A stretch of DNA of 64,000 bases, from positions 62,001 through 126,000 of the forward strand of contig NZ_BFAZ01000008.1 of the NCBI RefSeq assembly GCF_003114815.1, read 5' to 3'. Shown piece by piece: positions 37,735-47,134 of the stretch; within the stretch, counting starts at the first letter, position 1, and every line of letters begins with the position of its first letter. The notes beneath the pieces were generated by a model, which saw nothing but the letters and a program-made list of their open reading frames with translations, searched no databases and was not told the DNA's origin. Origin of the DNA: Leptospira ellinghausenii (GTDB lineage Bacteria > Spirochaetota > Leptospiria > Leptospirales > Leptospiraceae). Position numbers and translations under genes: made by a program.

Positions 37735-40700
37735 ATGAAAGAAAACGAAGACATCACTTTAGAGGAGGCAAAAGAAAAAATTGCCTACTTAGAAAATCTT
37801 CTAAAAGAAAAAGACCAAACCACCTATAAAACTTTTTTTGACCAAGATGAAGATGCCGTTGTTGTATTTGATTTGGAGAGTCAATTATTCATCGACTGTA
37901 ATGCTAAGTTAACAGACATATTGGGTTTTACTAAGAATGATTTATTAAGTTTATCTGTTATAGACATTAGCCCCAAGTTCCAACCAAACGGACAACCTTC
38001 TCCAATATTAGCAGAATTATATATAGAAGAAGGATTTAAAAAAGGAAATGTAAAATTTGATTGGGTACACTTAAATCGCGATGGTGAAGAAGTTTACTGC
38101 GAAGTCAAACTCTACAATTACATTTCAGAAGATGGGAAACGGATTGCGCGAGGAGTCATCCAAAAAAAGGACCAACTCATCGAACTTCAAAAAAAGTTAG
38201 GAGAAAAAGAAAAATTACTCACCAAAGTTACCAAAACTCTTCCTGCTATCATTTACATCCAAAACCTGACAACGGATGAATTTTTATACTTAAACAATAG
38301 CATAGAAATTTTTTTAGGATTTGAAGTTGAGCCTATCCTCAACTATGAATACCTAATTCAAAATATTTTACATCCTGACGATCTTCACCTCATAGAAGCG
38401 CATTCAAAAAAAATGTTAGAAGAGAAAAACACTGACATTTACGTATTAGACTTCCGTGTTTTCGACAACAATGGGAACATCCATTGGTTTCGAGTTTGGG
38501 AAACCAATTTTTCTTTTAATAAAGATGGAATTCCTACGGAAGTATTGGGTGTTGCCCAGGACATCACTTCAACCAAAAAGATTGAATTACAACTAAAAAA
38601 ACAAAACGAATTAGGTGAAGAGATTCGAAGGATTTCAAAATCTGGTGTTTGGGAATGGACAATTGAGTCAAATCAAATGTTTTGGACACCTGACTTGTAT
38701 TACTTACTAAACGTTAATCCAAATCATTTTTCGCCCACCATACATTCATTAATCGAGTTTTTTGCAATTGATAGCCAAGAAACTTTAAACCAAGCATTAA
38801 CGAAAGCAAGGATCGAACATTCTCCCTTTGATTTAGAATTAGAAATCAAAGGGAATCCCAATATATGGGCCAAAGTACAAGGAAAATTCATTTTATCCGA
38901 AACAAATGGCCCCATCATTATTGGAAGTATTGAAAATATTGACGAAACTAGAAAAAAAAGAATCGCTCTGTTAGAAAATGAAGCAAGGTTTCATAAAGTT
39001 GCCAATCAAACAGGACTCATCATTTATGATTATGATATCACTGAAGATAAAATTACCTGGGATGGAGCGATCAAATCTGTTCTTGGATACGAAATCGAAG
39101 AATTCAATCATTTGGATCTTAATGGATGGCTAAATCTAATCCATCCTGACGACAGGATGTTCACCAAAGAATTATTAGCTGATGCAATTGGTACAAAAAG
39201 CCCTTACCATGCTTTCTATCGTCTGAGGAGCAAAGATAATACTTACATACCAATAGAGGATAGAGGTACATTCATCGGAACTGATCTCACGAAATCAACA
39301 AGACAGGTAGGTGTTTTGGAAAATGTGTCTGCAAAATTCGAATTTGAATCAAAATTAGAAAGTAAAGAAGAAAGATTCCGCAATTTTTATAACTTTGCAA
39401 GCGAAGCAATTATTATTACGGAAGGAGATATGATAGTAGATGCAAATCTTGCATTTAAAAAATTGTTTGGATATGATTCATTTCAAAAAGTTTCCATTCG
39501 CGATATTATTTCAGATCCTCTTTGGGATGGATTGGAAAAAAAAGAAAAAAGTTTTTCATTAGAAGGCATCAAAAAGGACGGAACCTTAATCCCAATCCAA
39601 GTGAATAAAAAAGAAATAGAAGAAAGCAAATGTATTTTGTCTTTTATCGACCTAACATTGATCAATGAAGCAGAATCAATCAAAAAAGCACTTAGAGAAA
39701 TCCAAGAAAAAAATAATCTGATTATCACCCAAAAACTTGAATTAGAAAAAACATTAGAAGAGCTAAAAATTACACAATCGCAATTGATCTTAAATGAAAA
39801 AATGGCATCACTTGGCCAACTCATTGCTGGAATCGCACACGAAATCAACAATCCAATGGGCGCCATACAAGCATCCAGCCAACTGATTTTAGAAAACATT
39901 AAAAACCAGATGATCAACCAAGAAAAAATCATTCAATTGTTATCATCCAAACCAAAAGAAAAACGAGAAATATATTTTACTTGGATGGTTGATTCTTTTT
40001 TAAAAAGAAACCATTTACATGGGTCAGAAGCAAGAAAACGTAAAAAGTTGATCCGAGAAAAACTGGAATCATTGGGTTGTAAAGATGCTGATTTTGTAGC
40101 AGAGGAAATTGTCGATTTAGGTGTTCAAAATTGTTTATACATGATTGAACACTTATGCCATGAGGAAGATTTTTTAGATTTTTTTAATTATGGGATGGAT
40201 TACATTCATACAACACAAAATCTAAATTCAATTCTTGAATCAATCCAACGAGTTTCAAAAATCCTTTATGCTCTCAAAAACTTTTCACATTTTGATAAAC
40301 AAGGAGAAAAAATTGAAACAGACTTAATTTCAAACATTGAAACTGTTTTAATCCTTTATAATAGCCAAATTAAAACGGGTATCGAAGTGATTCGCAACTA
40401 CCCCGATTCTCCTCTATGGATACGTTGTTTTCCCGATGATTTAATCCAAGTTTGGACAAATTTAATCTTCAATGCCATCCAAGCAATGTCATACAAAGGC
40501 ACTCTTACCATTACAATCAAAAAGGAATCAGAAAAACAAGATGGAACCAGATGGATCAGTGTACTGATTGAAGATACAGGTTGTGGGATCAAAGACGAGA
40601 TAATAGGTAGGATATTCGAACCATTCTTCACCACAAAAGAGTTAGGTGAGGGAAGCGGGTTGGGCTTAGACATTGTAAGACGAGTGATCTTCAAGCACAA

Positions 40701-40764
40701 TGGTCATGTTTCGGTCGATTCCATACCTGGCAAAACAACATTTAAAGTTTCCCTCCCACTTTAA
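37735..40764 (+). CDS. Multi-PAS sensor histidine kinase with DHp insert
   Basis: 1009 residues, no membrane segment, so a soluble sensor. At least four PAS units are visible (about 25-145, 165-290, 415-540, 550-650; PAC-type ends such as GVAQDITSTKK and RQVGVLENVSAKFE), a coiled linker, then the H-box GIAHEINNPMGAIQ with His702. The N-box (NLIFNAIQAM, Asn909-913) comes 200 residues later, about 95 more than usual; the extra stretch contains SFLKRNHLHGSEARKRKKLI and YMIEHLCHEEDFLDFFNYG. G boxes EDTGCGI and GSGLGLDIVRR complete the ATPase. No response regulator is adjacent. Confidence 0.88.
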   Translation: MKENEDITLEEAKEKIAYLENLLKEKDQTTYKTFFDQDEDAVVVFDLESQLFIDCNAKLTDILGFTKNDLLSLSVIDISPKFQPNGQPSPILAELYIEEGFKKGNVKFDWVHLNRDGEEVYCEVKLYNYISEDGKRIARGVIQKKDQLIELQKKLGEKEKLLTKVTKTLPAIIYIQNLTTDEFLYLNNSIEIFLGFEVEPILNYEYLIQNILHPDDLHLIEAHSKKMLEEKNTDIYVLDFRVFDNNGNIHWFRVWETNFSFNKDGIPTEVLGVAQDITSTKKIELQLKKQNELGEEIRRISKSGVWEWTIESNQMFWTPDLYYLLNVNPNHFSPTIHSLIEFFAIDSQETLNQALTKARIEHSPFDLELEIKGNPNIWAKVQGKFILSETNGPIIIGSIENIDETRKKRIALLENEARFHKVANQTGLIIYDYDITEDKITWDGAIKSVLGYEIEEFNHLDLNGWLNLIHPDDRMFTKELLADAIGTKSPYHAFYRLRSKDNTYIPIEDRGTFIGTDLTKSTRQVGVLENVSAKFEFESKLESKEERFRNFYNFASEAIIITEGDMIVDANLAFKKLFGYDSFQKVSIRDIISDPLWDGLEKKEKSFSLEGIKKDGTLIPIQVNKKEIEESKCILSFIDLTLINEAESIKKALREIQEKNNLIITQKLELEKTLEELKITQSQLILNEKMASLGQLIAGIAHEINNPMGAIQASSQLILENIKNQMINQEKIIQLLSSKPKEKREIYFTWMVDSFLKRNHLHGSEARKRKKLIREKLESLGCKDADFVAEEIVDLGVQNCLYMIEHLCHEEDFLDFFNYGMDYIHTTQNLNSILESIQRVSKILYALKNFSHFDKQGEKIETDLISNIETVLILYNSQIKTGIEVIRNYPDSPLWIRCFPDDLIQVWTNLIFNAIQAMSYKGTLTITIKKESEKQDGTRWISVLIEDTGCGIKDEIIGRIFEPFFTTKELGEGSGLGLDIVRRVIFKHNGHVSVDSIPGKTTFKVSLPL

Positions 40765-40829
40765 AAATTCCTATATTAAATTAAAAATTAGATTGAAATT
40801 GTTTTAATTTGCTTAAAGTCCTTCGGACA

Positions 40830-41681
40830 ATGTATAATTTTTTACTCAGTTTACTCCCTTGGACCAAAAAAGAATGGACTGATTTTTTTGCTGATCTGGC
40901 TCCCCTTTTGGGATTGTTTCTTTTTGCATCCGAACCTCGAAATATCATGATCGCATTATATCCCGAACTATATTTTGTATTTGGTTTTGGGATGTTAAGA
41001 CTCATTTCTTGTGCTATCTATGCTGCCATTCAACAGGGTAAAGGAGCTGGATTACAAGATTTGGATATCCCGAAACCAATCATTGGGAAAATTTTCTATT
41101 TCATTTTTGTTCCTTTTTTTGGAACTATTCTACTTATCGCTCTTGTTTGCATTATAAGTTTACTCATTGGTTTTAATTTTTTCTTTTATTTGATGATTGA
41201 ACTCTTTTTGAGTGTTGCAACGACAGGTGCACTGGAAACCAATTTTAATTTTTTGACTCTGTATCAGTCGCTTAATTCCCAAGAACAGTATTATATTTGG
41301 GGTATTTTTTTATTTGCATTGTATCGATATTTACCAAAGCTATTCGATTTTTTTGAGACAAAAGCCTACAAAAAATACAATGAATCTTGGGCATGGGTTG
41401 TTATGGGTATGCCTAAAATTCCCAAACAAAACCAATTCCAAAAAATGTTAAATTCACTGAGATCACTGTTAGGTGCAGTTAAGAATCCATCCGATCTTTG
41501 GGAATATACACCTTTGTTCTATTTTGGATTTTTATTCTTTTACTTCGGTTCCCTCATTTTAATGATCAAACTTCCAGTATCGGGTCCTATTATCACACTG
41601 GTGATCAAAGCCTTTGTAGAAATGTATTTTTTTCGTATGTTCAAAGCCATTCCGAACCAGCAAATGAAGCTTCTCAAATAA
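40830..41681 (+). CDS. Multi-pass membrane protein of unknown function
   Basis: 283 residues with about six hydrophobic helices (for example FADLAPLLGLFLFA, IFYFIFVPFFGTILLIALVC, FYFGFLFFYFGSLILMIK). The opening segment (LAPLLGLFLFASEPRN) resembles DUF6498-type membrane proteins, weakly. The frame extends upstream to a TTG at 40809; the ATG at 40830 is chosen. Converges on the SDR gene with 34 bp between. Function unknown. Confidence 0.6.
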   Translation: MYNFLLSLLPWTKKEWTDFFADLAPLLGLFLFASEPRNIMIALYPELYFVFGFGMLRLISCAIYAAIQQGKGAGLQDLDIPKPIIGKIFYFIFVPFFGTILLIALVCIISLLIGFNFFFYLMIELFLSVATTGALETNFNFLTLYQSLNSQEQYYIWGIFLFALYRYLPKLFDFFETKAYKKYNESWAWVVMGMPKIPKQNQFQKMLNSLRSLLGAVKNPSDLWEYTPLFYFGFLFFYFGSLILMIKLPVSGPIITLVIKAFVEMYFFRMFKAIPNQQMKLLK

Positions 41682-41715
41682 CACCGGTTTTGTTTTAATT
41701 TTATCCTAACAGATG

Positions 41716-42507
41716 TTATTTATTTCCAAATACCATTTTTCCCATGATTTGTTTCATAAGGAAGGTTCTAAGATTCCTTGGCAGAGATAAGAGAGAATAA
41801 CCTAAAAATTTTGATAAAAATCCAGGTCGAACAGTCACTGTTTTTCCCAATTTTTTTAGAACAATTTTTGCGATCCCCTCGGGAGACTGTGCATTTCCCA
41901 TAAACATACCAGCTCGGTCTCCAAAACCAGATTGAACAGGTCCTGGTGCAACTGATATCACATCAACTCCACTCTTTTTATATTCCCAATAGAGTCCTTC
42001 CGCAAAACTTTGAATAAATGCTTTTGTAGCAGCATATGTCGCAGTCCAGGGTACTCCTTGAAAACCAACAAGCGAACCAAATAGAATAAGACCTTTCCGT
42101 TCACCTTTGATATTCTTTTTTAGAAAGTGATGAGATATTTTAACTACAGATTTACAATTCAAATCTACCATACTTGCTTCATTTTCAATATCTAATGAAT
42201 CAAATTTTCCACCAGATCCAAATCCTGCTGCAAGCACCATCAATCCAAAATCATTCAAATCAATGACTTTGAGCAAATCATCAACATCTTCCTCTTTTGT
42301 TAAATCCTTTGGAAAAACAGTCACTTGTATTCCGAAGTTTGTTTCAAATTCCGTTTTAATCCATTTTAATTTTTGAACATCCCTTGCCACCAAGTAGAGA
42401 GAAAATCCATTTTTAGCTAATTCATAAGCAAAATCTTTTCCGATTCCGCTGCTTGCTCCTGTAACCAATGCTAAACGATTGTATTTTAGATATGTATTCA
42501 TCTTCAA
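41716..42507 (-). CDS. Short-chain dehydrogenase
   Basis: 263 residues, classical SDR of the YqjQ/DltE-like type: LVTGASSGIGKDFAYELA, a catalytic serine in ILFGSLVGFQG, and the complete TYAATKAF active site, followed by VAPGPVQSGFG. A hydrophobic basic C-terminus (FLGYSLLSLPRNLRTFLM) suggests membrane association. Its ATG overlaps the stop of the upstream DUF2141 gene by 4 bp, so both are made from one transcript. Substrate unknown, probably a lipid or steroid-like ketone. Confidence 0.85.
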   Translation of the reverse strand: MKMNTYLKYNRLALVTGASSGIGKDFAYELAKNGFSLYLVARDVQKLKWIKTEFETNFGIQVTVFPKDLTKEEDVDDLLKVIDLNDFGLMVLAAGFGSGGKFDSLDIENEASMVDLNCKSVVKISHHFLKKNIKGERKGLILFGSLVGFQGVPWTATYAATKAFIQSFAEGLYWEYKKSGVDVISVAPGPVQSGFGDRAGMFMGNAQSPEGIAKIVLKKLGKTVTVRPGFLSKFLGYSLLSLPRNLRTFLMKQIMGKMVFGNK

Positions 42508-42941
42508 TCCTTATGGTTCATTTTGATTTGGATCAAAAGTTTTGATTTCACATTCACTACCGCCTCATCGAATGTAGGTGGTCCAAATGGATGCATAGGT
42601 GGATTCCTTGAAACTCCCCAAGGTTCTCTTGGCAAACCAATGAACGTTGTGTCCATTTTTCCATTTCGATTTAAATCTTCTAAGACAGAAACTGCATACT
42701 CTTTATCAGGGATCCCTTTAAAATGACAGATTGTTTTCTGATTGTTAGTTTCCACTCCAACTATTTTAAAACTTGCATGTTTTTCATCTGCAAGGAATCC
42801 ATTTTCTGTTTCATACACAGCACAGCGAATGATTGACTGATTGGATTTACGATTGAGTATCTCCACTTCCAGATCAGCTGCGAATAATGAAAAAAAAGGG
42901 AAAAAGAAAAATATCCCAAATCTTTTGATGAACAACTCCAT
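42504..42941 (-). CDS. DUF2141 exported protein
   Basis: 145 residues from ATG 42941, with signal sequence (LFIKRFGIFFFFPFFSLFAA) and the DUF2141 hallmarks: YAVSVLEDLNRNGKMDTTFIGLPREPWG split over about 90-120, and GPPTFDEAVV. The NRNGKMD segment is an EF-hand-like acidic loop. AAGGGGTG lies upstream; an earlier in-frame ATG at 42971 is less likely. First gene of the two-gene unit with the SDR, and preceded by a palindrome at 42968-42983. Probably periplasmic; function unknown. Confidence 0.8.
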   Translation of the reverse strand: MELFIKRFGIFFFFPFFSLFAADLEVEILNRKSNQSIIRCAVYETENGFLADEKHASFKIVGVETNNQKTICHFKGIPDKEYAVSVLEDLNRNGKMDTTFIGLPREPWGVSRNPPMHPFGPPTFDEAVVNVKSKLLIQIKMNHKD

Positions 42942-42967
42942 TCCAACACCCCTTGTTGCCAGTGACA

Positions 42968-42983
42968 ACATTGTTTACAATGT
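42968..42983. promoter_or_regulatory. Candidate operator of the DUF2141-SDR unit
   Basis: ACATTGT-TT-ACAATGT, a perfect 7-bp inverted repeat, with TTGACA overlapping its edge on the minus strand. Such repeats of 15-18 bp are typical TetR-family operators. It lies 27 bp before the DUF2141 start. Confidence 0.5.
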
Positions 42984-43154
42984 CAACATTTAGGCTATGT
43001 TCAAATTCCCGTCAAACTTTTTTTTAATTTTTCCAAACAAAGCAAATGGATTTTAATAGGTCTAGGCAAATGATGTCTTTGTTTTCAATAGGATACCAAC
43101 TACAAATAAGTCTTAACTAAACTTTCTGCAGTTGGTATTTCCAATCATAGATTC

Positions 43155-43625
43155 TTATTTTTGAGAAGCCAAAAGATAGGAAGCACTGTCTTCATAAAAG
43201 TGATAGGAAATAATTTTTCCATCTTTTAATTCAACCTTTAGTGCCCAATCACTTTGGAATGGTTTACCCGTGTTTTTAATGATATGAAGGAAAGATCCAC
43301 TAGCATAAGCGACATTCCCTCTCCCAACGATGTGTTCTACTTGGAATTGTTTTGTATCAAATTCTTTTCCCATATTAGATAGAAAATCTTCCACACCTTT
43401 TAATCCTCGGTAAGATCCATATAACTGACCATCGTTTCGACTTTCATTACGAACCGCCGTGATGACAGCGTTTTCATGAAAACAACCGATAACTCCTGTC
43501 ATATTCCCTTTCCCAAATTCGTTAAAAAAAGTTTCCAATACCTTATCACTGGAAATTCGACTTGTTTTAGCGAATACCCCTACACTACCCAACACCAATG
43601 TTGCCAACAACAATACAGGTTTCAT
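43155..43625 (-). CDS. Exported SnoaL/NTF2-like protein
   Basis: 156 residues: signal peptide (KPVLLLATLVLGSVGVFA), then an NTF2-like cone fold (KVLETFFNEFGKGNMTGVIGCFHENAVI; YRGLKGVEDFLSNMG; HIVGRGNVAYASGSF; WALKVELKDGKIISYHFYED), the pattern of SnoaL-like/ketosteroid-isomerase-like proteins. The chosen ATG has AAAGGAG at ideal spacing; the frame extends upstream 14 codons through the operator. Faces the TetR gene across a 98-bp region with tandem operators, which implies repression by it. Catalytic role unknown. Confidence 0.8.
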   Translation of the reverse strand: MKPVLLLATLVLGSVGVFAKTSRISSDKVLETFFNEFGKGNMTGVIGCFHENAVITAVRNESRNDGQLYGSYRGLKGVEDFLSNMGKEFDTKQFQVEHIVGRGNVAYASGSFLHIIKNTGKPFQSDWALKVELKDGKIISYHFYEDSASYLLASQK

Positions 43626-43642
43626 ACTGACTCCTTTATTTT

Positions 43643-43659
43643 CGATACCATTAGTATCG
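43643..43659. promoter_or_regulatory. TetR operator copy 1
   Basis: CGATAC-CATTA-GTATCG: a perfect 6-bp inverted repeat with a 5-bp spacer, between the SnoaL-like gene and the tetR gene. Confidence 0.65.
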
Positions 43660-43664
43660 TATAT

Positions 43665-43681
43665 CAATACTGATAGTATCG
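43665..43681. promoter_or_regulatory. TetR operator copy 2
   Basis: CAATAC-TGATA-GTATCG: five of six arm positions pair, same 5-bp spacer. Its centre is 22 bp from that of copy 1, about two helical turns, so both lie on the same face of the DNA. Confidence 0.65.
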
Positions 43682-43723
43682 AAATAGAATTGACGTCAAA
43701 CTATTTTTTATAAAGATTTATCT

Positions 43724-44323
43724 ATGGTTCAGAAAAAAAATGCATTCAAAACCCAAGGAAGACCCAGATCGGAAGATTTGGAACCAATCGTTTTAAAAGT
43801 TACCTATGAAATGTTAGCAAAAAAAGGGTATTATGGTTTTTCTTTGGATGAAATTGTCGCTACTACTGGTATTGCAAAAACTACCATATACAGAAGATGG
43901 CCTAATAAGGCAAAATTAGCAATGAGTTCCGTATCTCATCTAATCTCACCTTTTTTGGAATTCCCAACAAACGAACCATTTAACAAAGCCCTCATCAGCC
44001 AAATGGAATCCCTATCGAATTTATTTAATGGAAAGTTTGGAAAAGTGATCGCAACTTTAATAGGTGCAGGACAACAAGATCAGGAACTTTCTGAGTCCGT
44101 CCTAAAAGAATATTTATTGCCAAGAAGATTGGCCGCAAAAGGTTTTTTTGAAAATGCAATCAAAACTAAACAAATCAAATCATTAAGTGACGAAGAAATA
44201 GAAGTTTGTATGGACATTCTTTATGGAACTTTGTACTTCCGTCTTTTACTAAAACACAAAAAACCTATCTTTTCTGATCTAAAACCATGGTTAGAGTTAT
44301 TTTTAGAAACACTCAAGAAATAA
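43724..44323 (+). CDS. TetR-family transcriptional repressor
   Basis: 199 residues: N-terminal helix-turn-helix (about 20-66; YGFSLDEIVATTGIAKTTIYRRWPNKAKL) and a C-terminal ligand/dimer domain of the TetR_C type. The ligand is unknown. Two similar palindromes in front of it and the divergent exported SnoaL-like gene suggest that it represses itself and that gene. It is followed 58 bp later by a SGNH lipoprotein that may share the transcript. Confidence 0.9.
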   Translation: MVQKKNAFKTQGRPRSEDLEPIVLKVTYEMLAKKGYYGFSLDEIVATTGIAKTTIYRRWPNKAKLAMSSVSHLISPFLEFPTNEPFNKALISQMESLSNLFNGKFGKVIATLIGAGQQDQELSESVLKEYLLPRRLAAKGFFENAIKTKQIKSLSDEEIEVCMDILYGTLYFRLLLKHKKPIFSDLKPWLELFLETLKK

Positions 44324-44381
44324 CATTGATTCAATGATTTTCTTCTTTTTATTTTTGAATCTTTCCGGTATGATCGTAGTC

Positions 44382-45221
44382 ATGAAACGTTTTCGGTTTA
44401 TTTCAATATTCTCTTTAATTGTCTTCCAATCATGTGTTGTTTTCCAAGCAACCAAGGTACCTTCTAATAATTTAAAAGGAACATTAATGGGAGATGTTTC
44501 TAAATCTCCCAAAATTGTATTTTTAGGTGATAGCATTACTCATGGTCGAGTGAGTTATGACTATGTCGAATCAATCCGAAAAAATCCAAAATTGGCAAAT
44601 GCATTAGTTGTAAATGAAGGGATCAACAGTCGATTGACGGTGCAAATTCTAGAGCAATTGAATTCTGTAATCAAACTACAACCAGATTATGTTTTTATCA
44701 TGATTGGAACCAATGACTTAAAAGCCACATTATCAAAAGAAGAATATGATCAGTATGCAAGTTTATGGAATTTAAAAGAACCAGTTACCGAAGATAGTTT
44801 TGTTCAGAATATTACTACCATTGTACGACGGATACAAAATGAAACCAAAGCAAAGATCATTGTTTTTTCTCCTCCAATTTTAGGAGAAGATCCAAATTCC
44901 ATTCCATTTTTAAGATCCAAACGTTTTGCAGAACTTACAAAGGATGTCGCAACAAAACAAAAAGTAATGTATAAACCACTCCATGAAACCTTAACAAAAG
45001 GATTGTTATCGGTACAAGATCTCAAGAAAACACCTTATGTCAAAAATACTTGGAACATGTATTGGACAATTTTAAAGTATTATTCCACTACATCATCTTG
45101 GAATGATTTAGGTGAGGCTAACGGATATTATTTTCTAACTGACGCAATCCATTTAAATGAACGTGGTGGCCAAGTAGTAGAAACAATGGTTTTAGAAACT
45201 TTGTTTTCACAAGGAATATAA
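44382..45221 (+). CDS. SGNH/GDSL hydrolase lipoprotein
   Basis: 279 residues: lipoprotein-type signal (MKRFRFISIFSLIVFQSC, Cys18), then SGNH blocks: FLGDSIT with nucleophile Ser51, NEGI (Gly block II), IGTND (Asn block III) and DAIHLNERGG with catalytic Asp/His. An ester hydrolase or lipase acting at the membrane surface; substrate unknown. In-frame ATGs at 44334 and 44370 are possible alternative starts. Followed by a strong hairpin at 45249. Confidence 0.85.
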   Translation: MKRFRFISIFSLIVFQSCVVFQATKVPSNNLKGTLMGDVSKSPKIVFLGDSITHGRVSYDYVESIRKNPKLANALVVNEGINSRLTVQILEQLNSVIKLQPDYVFIMIGTNDLKATLSKEEYDQYASLWNLKEPVTEDSFVQNITTIVRRIQNETKAKIIVFSPPILGEDPNSIPFLRSKRFAELTKDVATKQKVMYKPLHETLTKGLLSVQDLKKTPYVKNTWNMYWTILKYYSTTSSWNDLGEANGYYFLTDAIHLNERGGQVVETMVLETLFSQGI

Positions 45222-45248
45222 AATTCTACTAATACATTCGTTTCCAAG

Positions 45249-45280
45249 ATCCAGGAGATTTATGTCGGAAATCCCTGGAT
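45249..45280 (+). terminator. Terminator-like hairpin after the SGNH gene
   Basis: A stem of about 12 bp with one bulged A, loop ATGTCGG, from ATCCAGG at the 5' side to CCTGGAT at the 3' side, 28 bp after the stop codon and followed by TCATTTTG. The rest of the 232-bp gap to the chemoreceptor shows no gene. Confidence 0.55.
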
Positions 45281-45453
45281 TCATTTTGAATCCGCAAAAA
45301 AAAGGAAGTCTTCACTCGAAATTTCAGGAGTACTACGAAGCATTTTAGGCATCGTAATCTTTTCTTTCTGGACAGAATTTCATTTCCACCTGTACAAACA
45401 AAGGGATCTCAGAATTCTACGTTAATTTTCGTCTCTTACATTGAGGAAGGAAC

Positions 45454-47034
45454 ATGGCTATAGAAACAGATGAAATTCAGAAATTTGAAAGAACGTTATT
45501 CCGAAAAGGTGTTTCACTCATCGTTTTTACTAAGTATGGGTTAGGAATTATTTTCCTTTTAGGTGTCGCCTCTAATTATGCGACTAAAAGTTTTTTACCT
45601 AATTTGATAGGATCCCTAATTTATTTAGTCAATGCCATCATACCAGGTTATTTACTCAAAAAAGAAAAAGAAATTTCAAAACGAATGGCGGCATCCGTAG
45701 TATTTATCGATTTGATCATCATCGTGTGTTTTTTCTATTTAGATATTTATAATAATTATACAAAAGCAGATGCTAGTAATACATTAAGTACGGGAATATT
45801 TTACATTATCTTCATCTTTATCGCTATCTATTCCAGCTTTTTATTTGATACTAAATTGGTGATGACGATCGGTATACTATCAACTTTTTTGTATATCGGT
45901 GGGATTTATTTGTCCCATTCATTAGGTTCTGTTTTTATTCCAAAACCATTCCCTGAAATGTTACGAGCAAATCATATCATTGTCACCACCGAAGTTCAGA
46001 AGATTATTTTCTATTTTGGCGTTATTTTTAGTTTACGTTTTGTTGTTTCTTTGATGAGAGAAATGCAAAATGATCTAAAATCTAAGTTAAAAGAAAGTTT
46101 AGACAAACAATCAATCATCACAAACAAATCACATCAGTTAGAAAAATCAGCAAACACTCTCGCCTTGTCCGTTGGAAAATTACAGTCCATGTCTGACGAA
46201 CTCCACAACCAATCGCAAAACCAAGCAGCATCAGTGGAAGAAATTTCCGCATCCGTTGAAGAACTTTCTTCATCGGCGATCAGTTCTGCAAACTTGGTGG
46301 AAGACCAAGTCACACGTGTCAAAATTGTGGATCAAAACTTTTTATCACTCCAAAATATAAGTGAGAGTGTGAAAACAAAAACAATGCAAATTGCAAAGGA
46401 TGTCAGTATTTCTGCTGATTATAGTAAAAAAGTAAAAATTTCTTCAGAAGAATTAAACAGCATCTATTCAGAACTCAACCAAGCATTTTCGAAAGTGGAA
46501 GAAATCAACCAAATGATGTCAGAAATTGCAGATCAAACCAACTTACTAGCGCTAAACGCTTCAATCGAAGCTGCACGTGCAGGTGAACATGGTAGAGGAT
46601 TCGCAGTTGTTGCACAAGAAGTGGCAAAATTAGCGGAACGTTCGCAGTCCAATGCAGGAACGATTGCAAAAATCGTAAAGGACGCGGGATTAAAAATTAA
46701 CGAAGGCACTCGATTCTCCAAAGAAGTGAAATCACAAGTGGAAAATCAAAATAACGAGTTGTTACGGATTGAAAGTGAAATATTAGGTCTAGAAGGACAT
46801 GTGACAGAACAAGAAGTCCTGAACCTAAAACTTAGAAACACCTTCTCCGAACTCCATGTTCTATCCGAACAAATTGGAATCATTGCTCAGGAACAAATGA
46901 CAGGTAGTAAGGAGATCAATCGTGCGATTTCTGTCATCGATGAAACTACGCAAAAACTCGCCGATTCGGTTGAACTCCTCTACGAAGAAATCAATGAAAT
47001 TCACACTCAGGCAAAACAATTGAATTTGGTTTAG
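45454..47034 (+). CDS. Methyl-accepting chemotaxis protein
   Basis: 526 residues. The N-terminal 200 residues are about six transmembrane helices without a periplasmic domain, so the sensor is in or near the membrane. The cytoplasmic part is a coiled coil with the conserved hairpin tip ([41 protein letters not shown], about residues 355-395). It signals to CheA/CheW, which are not in the window. AGGAAGGA before the ATG. Followed by a GGDEF gene 100 bp later. Confidence 0.93.
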   Translation: MAIETDEIQKFERTLFRKGVSLIVFTKYGLGIIFLLGVASNYATKSFLPNLIGSLIYLVNAIIPGYLLKKEKEISKRMAASVVFIDLIIIVCFFYLDIYNNYTKADASNTLSTGIFYIIFIFIAIYSSFLFDTKLVMTIGILSTFLYIGGIYLSHSLGSVFIPKPFPEMLRANHIIVTTEVQKIIFYFGVIFSLRFVVSLMREMQNDLKSKLKESLDKQSIITNKSHQLEKSANTLALSVGKLQSMSDELHNQSQNQAASVEEISASVEELSSSAISSANLVEDQVTRVKIVDQNFLSLQNISESVKTKTMQIAKDVSISADYSKKVKISSEELNSIYSELNQAFSKVEEINQMMSEIADQTNLLALNASIEAARAGEHGRGFAVVAQEVAKLAERSQSNAGTIAKIVKDAGLKINEGTRFSKEVKSQVENQNNELLRIESEILGLEGHVTEQEVLNLKLRNTFSELHVLSEQIGIIAQEQMTGSKEINRAISVIDETTQKLADSVELLYEEINEIHTQAKQLNLV

Positions 47035-47134
47035 GGATTTAGATGAGATGAATTCAGTTCGTAACTAAAACCTGTCTTTACAACTTCCAATCCTTCTAGA
47101 TTTTTGGGATATTGGCAATAAATTTCTCGCAGAA

